Source: Anaerolineaceae bacterium
GTDB lineage: Bacteria > Chloroflexota > Anaerolineae > Anaerolineales > Anaerolineaceae
DNA length: 64,000 bases
Assembly (NCBI GenBank): GCA_029975475.1
Contig: JARKPB010000008.1
Location: 186,001-250,000, forward strand
Direction: 5' to 3'
Shown: piece after piece, positions 58,586 to 64,000 of the stretch
How positions within the stretch are numbered: the first letter of the stretch is position 1
Layout of the letters: every line of letters begins with the position of its first letter
Translations under genes and position numbers: made by a program
The notes under the pieces: generated by a model
Told to the model about the DNA's origin: nothing
What the model saw: only the letters and a program-made list of their open reading frames with translations
The model's database searches: none

Positions 58586-59164
58586 GTGATCGCCTCCGCG
58601 CCGTCCAGCCAGAGAAACATCCGTGACTTTGCGCGCCAGAAACTGGCCCAGCCAATTGTCTTTGTGGATACGGAGACGACCGGCACCGGGAGAGAGGACG
58701 AAATTATCGAGATCGCGGTCGTGGATCGCGGCGGCAGTCTGCTGGTAAATTCCCTGGTGAAACCCAGCCGGCCTATCCCGGCTGAAACCACCGCCGTCCA
58801 CGGCATCACGAACGAGATGGTGCAGAAAGCGCCAGCCTGGCCGATCCTGTGGCAAACGGTGCGCACCCACCTGCTCGGAAAGACGGTCGCTGCCTATAAT
58901 TCCGATTTCGATTTTCGCCTGATGCAGCAATCCCACGCCCGCTACCGGCTCGCCTGGCGGGAGAACCTGCAACTGCTGGATATTATGAAGGTCTACGCAG
59001 ATTTTCGCGGAATCTGGGATCCCAACCGGCGGTCGATGCGGTATTTTAAGCTGGAAGAAGCCGGGCGGTATTTTCAAATTGATTTAGGAAACGAGCATCG
59101 AGCCGCGGCGGATGCGCTGCTGGCCCGGGCGGTTCTAATGGCTATCGCCGAAGAACGCGATTAA
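58586..59164 (+). CDS. DEDDh 3'-5' exonuclease (DnaQ-like)
   Basis: The product has 192 residues from GTG 58586 with GGAGG eight bases upstream. The exonuclease motifs are IVFVDTETTG (Exo I), VHGITNEMV, AYNSDFDFRLM (Exo II) and HRAAADALLA (Exo III with His and Asp). Such proteins trim single-stranded 3' ends of DNA or RNA. No polymerase-binding tail as in the replicative epsilon subunit is visible, so it is more likely a repair or RNA exonuclease. It is followed closely by msrP. Confidence 0.9.
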   Translation: MIASAPSSQRNIRDFARQKLAQPIVFVDTETTGTGREDEIIEIAVVDRGGSLLVNSLVKPSRPIPAETTAVHGITNEMVQKAPAWPILWQTVRTHLLGKTVAAYNSDFDFRLMQQSHARYRLAWRENLQLLDIMKVYADFRGIWDPNRRSMRYFKLEEAGRYFQIDLGNEHRAAADALLARAVLMAIAEERD

Positions 59165-59203
59165 CGAAACAAATTTATTACAGGTATTGAACTGGAGTTA
59201 GTG

Positions 59204-60136
59204 ATGAAGAAAATTGCATCATCCGAGATCACCCCGGAATCGGTGTATCGCTCTCGCAGGCGTTTTCTGCGTTCCGGGTTGACTTTTCTGGGGGCTGCGG
59301 CGCTGGCAGCCTGCGCTCCGGGGGGTGTTGATGAAAGCCCCAAAAGCCCTGACCTTCGGTCAGATAAGGTGGATGAATTTGGCGATCCCGCCACTTCGTT
59401 CGCGGACATCACCGGTTTTAACAACTTTTATGAATTCACCACCGATAAAGAGCGGGTCGCGCGTCTGTCTCAGAATTTTATCACTTCGCCCTGGCAGGTT
59501 CAGGTGGGCGGTCTGGTGAATCAACCCGGTCTGTGGGACCTGGATGCCCTCCGCCGGCAGTTTGACCAGGAGGAGCGCATTTACCGCCTGCGCTGTGTGG
59601 AAGGCTGGAGCATGGTTATCCCCTGGGATGGCTTCCCGCTTCGAAAACTGCTGGACCGGGTCGAGCCGCGTTCGGACGCGAAATATGTGCGCTTTGAAAC
59701 CTTGTATGATCCCCAGCAAATGCCCGGTCAGCGCGATTCCTATTTTTCCTGGCCTTATGTCGAAGGGTTGAGACTGGATGAAGCCTACCATGATCTGACC
59801 ATCCTGGCGACCGGTGTTTACGGCCAACCCTTGCTGCCGCAAAACGGCGCACCGGTTCGTCTGGTAGTGCCCTGGAAATACGGTTTCAAATCCATCAAAT
59901 CAATTGTCAAAATCGAGCTGGTCGCCGAGATGCCCACCTCGCTGTGGATGAAAGCTGCGCCTAATGAATACGGCTTTTATGCCAATGTCAATCCTGAGGT
60001 CAATCATCCCCGCTGGTCTCAGGCGACCGAGCGGCGTATCGGTACCAGCGGCCGCCGCGCGACCTTAATGTTTAACGGCTACGACCGCCAGGTATCCCCG
60101 CTTTATGCGGGCATGGACCTGCGCGAGAACTATTAG
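59204..60136 (+). CDS. msrP: MsrP-type molybdopterin methionine-sulfoxide reductase subunit
   Basis: The product has 310 residues from ATG 59204 (an adjacent GTG at 59201 is also possible). A twin-arginine signal ([21 protein letters not shown]) exports the folded, cofactor-loaded enzyme. The SuoX-like domain follows: [24 protein letters not shown] with the molybdenum-ligating Cys131, then [32 protein letters not shown]. It repairs oxidised methionines in envelope proteins using electrons from MsrQ, whose gene follows at once. The need for molybdopterin links it to the mod-type locus. Confidence 0.94.
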   Translation: MKKIASSEITPESVYRSRRRFLRSGLTFLGAAALAACAPGGVDESPKSPDLRSDKVDEFGDPATSFADITGFNNFYEFTTDKERVARLSQNFITSPWQVQVGGLVNQPGLWDLDALRRQFDQEERIYRLRCVEGWSMVIPWDGFPLRKLLDRVEPRSDAKYVRFETLYDPQQMPGQRDSYFSWPYVEGLRLDEAYHDLTILATGVYGQPLLPQNGAPVRLVVPWKYGFKSIKSIVKIELVAEMPTSLWMKAAPNEYGFYANVNPEVNHPRWSQATERRIGTSGRRATLMFNGYDRQVSPLYAGMDLRENY

Positions 60137-60143
60137 GGGATTG

Positions 60144-60779
60144 GTGACTTTGCGGTTCAATCGTTTTCAGATCTTAACCCATCTCCTTTGCCTGCTGCCT
60201 TTCGTTTGGCTGGTCGCAGGGTATGCGGCCGATTCGCTCACCGCGGACCCGATCCAGGCGGTCACCCAGCGGACAGGGCAGACGGCGATACGGTTGCTGT
60301 TAATTGGCCTGGCGCTTACACCGGTTAATACAGTGCTGGGCTTCAAACCCGCCCGCCAGGTGAAACGCGCGGTCGGGCTGTATGCCTTTTTTTACGCCCT
60401 GCTCCATTTTCTGACTTTTTCGGTGCTGGATTACGGGCTGTGGTTTTACGAAATTCTGCGCGAAATGAGCGAAAAGCGGTATCTCGTGGTTGGCCTGGCG
60501 GCGTTTCTTCTGCTCCTTCCCCTGGCTGTTACGTCAACCCGCGGCTGGAAAAAGCGCCTGGGCGTGTGGTGGAAACGCATCCACCGTTCTGCGTACGTGA
60601 TTACCGCGCTTGCCATACTCCATTATCTTTGGGTGGTCAAGGCGGATATTCGTCTGCCCGTGGTATACGCTTTGATTTTGCTGGTATTATTAATCCTGCG
60701 GCTGCCGCCGGTCAAACAGTGGTTTCTGGTCCGCCAGCCGGCCTGGATTGAACCGGTAAATCAATTTTTCTCTCGCTAA
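60144..60779 (+). CDS. msrQ: MsrQ-type heme-binding membrane subunit
   Basis: The product has 211 residues, most likely from GTG 60144 (GGGG upstream). An upstream start inside msrP is possible but would add a basic, non-hydrophobic peptide. It has six hydrophobic segments of the ferric-reductase-like transmembrane type with conserved His residues (FYALLHFLTF, WWKRIHRSAYVITALAILHYLWVV) for heme. It passes electrons from the quinone pool or a flavin reductase to MsrP. The adjacency is the classic msrPQ pair. Confidence 0.93.
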   Translation: MTLRFNRFQILTHLLCLLPFVWLVAGYAADSLTADPIQAVTQRTGQTAIRLLLIGLALTPVNTVLGFKPARQVKRAVGLYAFFYALLHFLTFSVLDYGLWFYEILREMSEKRYLVVGLAAFLLLLPLAVTSTRGWKKRLGVWWKRIHRSAYVITALAILHYLWVVKADIRLPVVYALILLVLLILRLPPVKQWFLVRQPAWIEPVNQFFSR

Positions 60780-60800
60780 ATCCTGTCACTGGAGGGCAAC

Positions 60801-62912
60801 TTGCAGGATCTCTCCCTGCGGCCTGAACAACTGGCCGTAGCACGATTTCAAGATCACCCCCATCTAACGCTGCGCGGCCCGGCGGGTACGGGCAAATCAA
60901 CTGCGGCGGCGGCGCGGCTGCGGGGGCTGCTGACGGCCGGCGTTCCCGCGGATGAGATCCTGATCCTGATTCCGCAGCGCACCCTGGCTGACCCTTTCCT
61001 TCAAGTCCTCCACGCGCCTGACCGGCCGCCCGGCGGGGTGCCGACGATTCAAACTCTGGGCGGCCTGGCCCAGCGGATGACCCGCCTGTTCTGGCCACTG
61101 GCCGCTGCCCAGGCGGGATTTGCCAACCCGACCCGTCCGCCTGTTTTCTTAACCCTCGAGACGGCCCAGTATTTTATCGCCGCCCTGGTCGGCCCGCTGC
61201 TGGATGAAGGCGTTTTTGAGGGTGTGAAACTGGAGCGCAGCCGCCTCTATGCCCAGATTCTGGATACCATGAACAAAGCCGCGGTGGTCGGCTTTGGATT
61301 GGACGAAATTGGTCCGCGCCTGACAGCCAGCGCCCTCATAGAAAAGAATCAAGAGCACATCTTCGCCGACACTCAGCGCTGCGCGGTCCTTTTTCGTCAG
61401 TTTTGCCTGGCGCATAACCTGCTCGATTTCTCGCTGCAGTTTGAAATGTTTACCCGTTATCTCTGGCCTTCTTTTCTGGTTCGTCAATACTTAAACCGCC
61501 GATTTCGCCACCTGATCTATGACAACGCGGAGGAAGACGTGCCTGTCGCGCACGACATCCTTCTACAATGGCTGCCCGATTTTGACACCAGCATGGTGGT
61601 CATTGATGAGGATGGCGGGTACCGGCTCTTTCTTGGAGCCGACCCCGCCAGCGCAGAGCGGCTGGCGGCCGCGGAGCGCGAAATGCTCCACTTTCAGGAA
61701 AGCCTGCGTCCATGCCCGCCGCTGACCGCTTTCGCGGAAGGCATCACGGCCAGCCTGAATCACCAGGTCATCCCGGCTGTCCCGGTCGATGCCCGCGCCC
61801 GCGCTCATTTTTTGAGTTACCGTTTCGCGCCAGAGCTGGCGGAAGGGGTGAGCGTTGAAATCGCGCGCTTAATTCAAGAAGGTGTTCCACCGGGTGATAT
61901 CGCGGTGTTATCCCCGTTTTTAAGCGATTCCCTCCGCTTTACCCTGGTCAGCCAGTTCGAGCGGCTGGGCATTGCCGTGCGCACTCACCGACCTTCCCGC
62001 AGTCTGCGCGATGAACCGGCGGCTCGAGCCTTAATAACCTTCGCCCGCCTGGCGCACCCGACATGGGGAAGCTGGCCTTCTCCCGAGGCTTTCCGCGCCA
62101 TGCTCATCACCTTCCTGGAGGATTGTGATCTGCCGCGCGCTGACTTACTGACTCAAATTTGCTTTCCCAAAAAGCCGGGCGAGGGGATCCGATCCTTTGA
62201 TCAGATCCAGCCTGCCATGCAAAACCGGATCACTTTCATGCTGGGCGAGCGTTACGAGCGCATGCGTTCCTGGCTGCAGACGTATCTGAATGAACCCGAG
62301 GAGGAACTGGATGTATTCTTCAGCCGCCTGTTCGGCGAACTGCTTTCTCAGCCGGGGTATCGCCTGCACACGAACCTTGACTCTGCCGCGGTGACCGCGC
62401 GCTTGATTGAATCCATTCAGAAGTTCCGCCGCGTCTACCAGGAAGTGGGCGGTTTCAGCGAACCTACCGGAAAAGCCTATATCCGCCTGATGGATGAAGG
62501 GGTGCTTGCCGCCCAGTATTTGGAAGCGCCCGATCTGTCAGAATCCGCGGATGCCGTTTTGATCTCCCCGGCGTACACGTTCTTGATGTCCAACCGCTCC
62601 GCCCGCGTGCAATTCTGGCTGGACAGCGGATCCCGCGGCTGGTTTGAGCGTCTCTATCAACCCCTGACCCATCCCTATATCCTCAGCCGGCGCTGGCAGC
62701 CGGACATGCAGTGGACCTATCTGGAGGAAGATCGGGCCAACCGCGAGACGCTGGGCCGCGTGGTGCGCGGATTGCTGCGGCGTTGTTCAGAGCGGGTTTA
62801 CATTGTCTCTCTGGAAGTGGATGAACAGGGCCGCGAAGAGCGCGGTCCGCTGCTGCGGGCTTCGCAGGCGGTTTTACGAAAACTGATCCAGGCGGAGGCA
62901 GGCCGTGGTTAA
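60801..62912 (+). CDS. UvrD/AddB-like P-loop protein, possibly inactive helicase partner
   Basis: The product has 703 residues, probably from TTG 60801 with GGAGG upstream. The N-terminus has a good Walker A ([11 protein letters not shown], Lys32), then [19 protein letters not shown] and [22 protein letters not shown] in place of the usual DExxQD motif. It also has [52 protein letters not shown], as in helicase domain 2 of AddB/RecB relatives. The C-terminal part has no evident nuclease motif (no D-E-K triad seen). It overlaps the next gene, a UvrD-type helicase, by eight bases, so the two probably form one complex for DNA repair or recombination. Confidence 0.78.
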   Translation: MQDLSLRPEQLAVARFQDHPHLTLRGPAGTGKSTAAAARLRGLLTAGVPADEILILIPQRTLADPFLQVLHAPDRPPGGVPTIQTLGGLAQRMTRLFWPLAAAQAGFANPTRPPVFLTLETAQYFIAALVGPLLDEGVFEGVKLERSRLYAQILDTMNKAAVVGFGLDEIGPRLTASALIEKNQEHIFADTQRCAVLFRQFCLAHNLLDFSLQFEMFTRYLWPSFLVRQYLNRRFRHLIYDNAEEDVPVAHDILLQWLPDFDTSMVVIDEDGGYRLFLGADPASAERLAAAEREMLHFQESLRPCPPLTAFAEGITASLNHQVIPAVPVDARARAHFLSYRFAPELAEGVSVEIARLIQEGVPPGDIAVLSPFLSDSLRFTLVSQFERLGIAVRTHRPSRSLRDEPAARALITFARLAHPTWGSWPSPEAFRAMLITFLEDCDLPRADLLTQICFPKKPGEGIRSFDQIQPAMQNRITFMLGERYERMRSWLQTYLNEPEEELDVFFSRLFGELLSQPGYRLHTNLDSAAVTARLIESIQKFRRVYQEVGGFSEPTGKAYIRLMDEGVLAAQYLEAPDLSESADAVLISPAYTFLMSNRSARVQFWLDSGSRGWFERLYQPLTHPYILSRRWQPDMQWTYLEEDRANRETLGRVVRGLLRRCSERVYIVSLEVDEQGREERGPLLRASQAVLRKLIQAEAGRG

Positions 62913-64000
62913 CCTTCGTCCGCATCAACAGGAGGTTGTCAATTTCAGCGGTGGGCGAATGGGCGTCGCCGCCGTGCCGGGCAGCGGAAAAACCCAGACC
63001 CTGTCTTACCTGGCAGCCCGCCTGATCGCTGATGGTCTGCTGGAAGAAGACCAGGAAGTTTTAATCGTTACCCTGGTCAATTCAGCGGTGGATAATTTTT
63101 CCAAACGCATCAAGGGGTTCGTTCAGGACGCGGGGCTGCTGCCCGGTCTGGGGTACCGCGTACGAACGCTGCACGGGCTGGCGCATGACATCGTCAGAGA
63201 ACGCCCGGACGTGGTCGGGTTATCCGGGCAATTTACCATTCTGGATGAGGCGGAGAGCGAGCAAATCACGCGCACCATCGCCGCCAGCTGGCTCAAACAG
63301 CACCCCGGGCTGGTGCAGGCTTATGCGAAAGATGAGTACGCGCTCTCGTCCGCCAGCCGGCAGGCCTGGGAAAAACTGGCGGTGGAACTCGGCATCGCTT
63401 TTATCCGCCAGGCTAAAGATTTGCAGTTCACTCCCCAGCGCCTGCGCGAAGCGCTGGCGGAAGCTCAAGTGGACGATGATTTGCTAAATGCCTGTCTGGA
63501 TTTTTATCGGGATTATCAGCAGGCACTGGATTACCGGGGAGCCCTCGATTATGACGATTTGATTCGTCTGGCGCTGCGCATCCTGGAAATTGACCCGGAT
63601 TATTTGCGAGCCCTGCGCAGACGCTGGCCGTTTATTCTGGAGGATGAAGCTCAGGACAGCAGCCGGCTTCAGGAAGAAATCCTCCGCCTTCTGGTCGGGG
63701 AGACTGGCGGATGGGTCAGGGTGGGGGACCCCAACCAGGCGATTTATGAAACCTTTACCACTGCCAGCCCGGAATACCTGCTGCGTTTTTTGCGCGAGCC
63801 GGGGGTTGTTTCGCTGACCCTGCCGAATTCGGGGCGCTCGGCGAAGCGCATTATCGATTTAGCCAATACCTTGGTTGAATGGGCGCGGCGGTCAGGCGAC
63901 CTGCATCCTTCCCTTCACACTGCGCTGGCGCACACCTACATCGAACCAACCCCGACGGGTGACCCGCAGCCAAACCCGCCTGATCGTGAAAATAACGTGA
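62905..64000 (+). CDS. UvrD/Rep-type superfamily 1 helicase (3' partial)
   Basis: The gene begins at GTG 62905 (GGAGG just upstream, within the preceding gene) and runs off the right edge, giving 365 residues here. Visible motifs: Q-motif-like LRPHQQEVV, Walker [13 protein letters not shown] (Lys29), motif Ia [17 protein letters not shown], motif [11 protein letters not shown] and motif [17 protein letters not shown], then the PNSGRS block of motif IV. The protein should unwind DNA 3' to 5' with ATP. The missing C-terminal part would decide whether a RecB-type nuclease domain is present. It forms a pair with the preceding AddB-like gene. Confidence 0.92.
   Translation, partial: MVNLRPHQQEVVNFSGGRMGVAAVPGSGKTQTLSYLAARLIADGLLEEDQEVLIVTLVNSAVDNFSKRIKGFVQDAGLLPGLGYRVRTLHGLAHDIVRERPDVVGLSGQFTILDEAESEQITRTIAASWLKQHPGLVQAYAKDEYALSSASRQAWEKLAVELGIAFIRQAKDLQFTPQRLREALAEAQVDDDLLNACLDFYRDYQQALDYRGALDYDDLIRLALRILEIDPDYLRALRRRWPFILEDEAQDSSRLQEEILRLLVGETGGWVRVGDPNQAIYETFTTASPEYLLRFLREPGVVSLTLPNSGRSAKRIIDLANTLVEWARRSGDLHPSLHTALAHTYIEPTPTGDPQPNPPDRENNV

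Noticed and set aside
1-64000. CRISPR array or insertion sequence
   Set aside because: No regularly spaced direct repeats and no transposase motifs or terminal inverted repeats were found. The only tandem repeat is the tRNA-Val 3' end copy.

Overview
The window reads as a chromosomal segment of a Chloroflexota bacterium, most likely class Anaerolineae. This is inferred from content: a MalT-like ATPase joined to a BTAD regulator, DUF5317, an SEC11-type signal peptidase linked to DUF5305, an aldehyde:ferredoxin oxidoreductase, many PD40/TolB-like propellers, a T-box in front of thrS, a C-terminal 'LYLPLM' sequence on a secreted propeller, and many lipoproteins with no sign of an outer membrane. 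G+C is moderately high. Coding is dense on both strands, and most transcription units end in clear hairpin terminators.

Layout. 1-1927: a compact, translationally coupled module of unknown, possibly virion- or tail-like proteins. 2267-8239: a secreted beta-propeller, a small membrane protein, a GH1 beta-glucosidase and an M20 peptidase. 8306-11839: an acyltransferase, a Flp-type pilin fused to a jelly-roll domain, a membrane-anchored carboxypeptidase-regulatory-like protein and a beta-lactamase-fold hydrolase. 12142-15256: a molybdate/tungstate-type transporter (modB, a TSUP permease, modA, but no ATPase gene) with two small genes. 15461-19025: a DUF3592 membrane protein and a tungsten-type aldehyde oxidoreductase. 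19116-22547: a tiny lipoprotein, an autoregulated MerR/GyrI-like regulator, a propeller protein and a ParB-like protein. 22554-29132: a 1387-residue PAS/GAF histidine kinase, small membrane or lipid-anchored proteins, a lone receiver and a LuxR-type response regulator. 29178-36710: a GH35 beta-galactosidase, the MalT-like/BTAD activator and a four-gene cassette (47-residue membrane peptide, DUF5317, NHLP-like small protein, GAF/HD-GYP). 36798-42606: a phytoene-desaturase-like oxidoreductase, a 7TM/PAS/GGDEF cyclase, tRNA-Lys, a PknB-like kinase with a propeller, and tRNA-Val with a decayed tandem copy of its 3' end. 42906-49034: a sugar ABC transporter with its LacI regulator and a GT-B-like protein. 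49155-53292: a TspO-like protein, then an operon of a small secreted protein, a signal peptidase-DUF5305-EAL fusion and an RTX-like protein. 53482-57591: an iron permease gene interrupted by an amber codon, a zf-TFIIB protein, T-box and thrS. 57713-64000: a lipoprotein, a DEDDh exonuclease, msrPQ, and a two-gene helicase/nuclease-like pair cut by the window end.

Themes. (i) Molybdenum/tungsten: the mod-type transporter lies next to the aldehyde oxidoreductase, and msrP also needs molybdopterin. (ii) Cyclic-di-GMP: a GGDEF cyclase with an I-site, an HD-GYP protein and an EAL domain lacking conserved residues occur within 15 kb. (iii) Surface and secretion: the most unusual locus is 49980-53292, where an SEC11-like peptidase is fused to an EAL domain. 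Its two flanking secreted proteins share an NTVxAS sequence just after their signal peptides. (iv) Glycan use: GH1, GH35 and a sugar ABC system under a LacI regulator. Several genes have a -10 box ending exactly 6 nt before the start codon, which suggests leaderless mRNAs.
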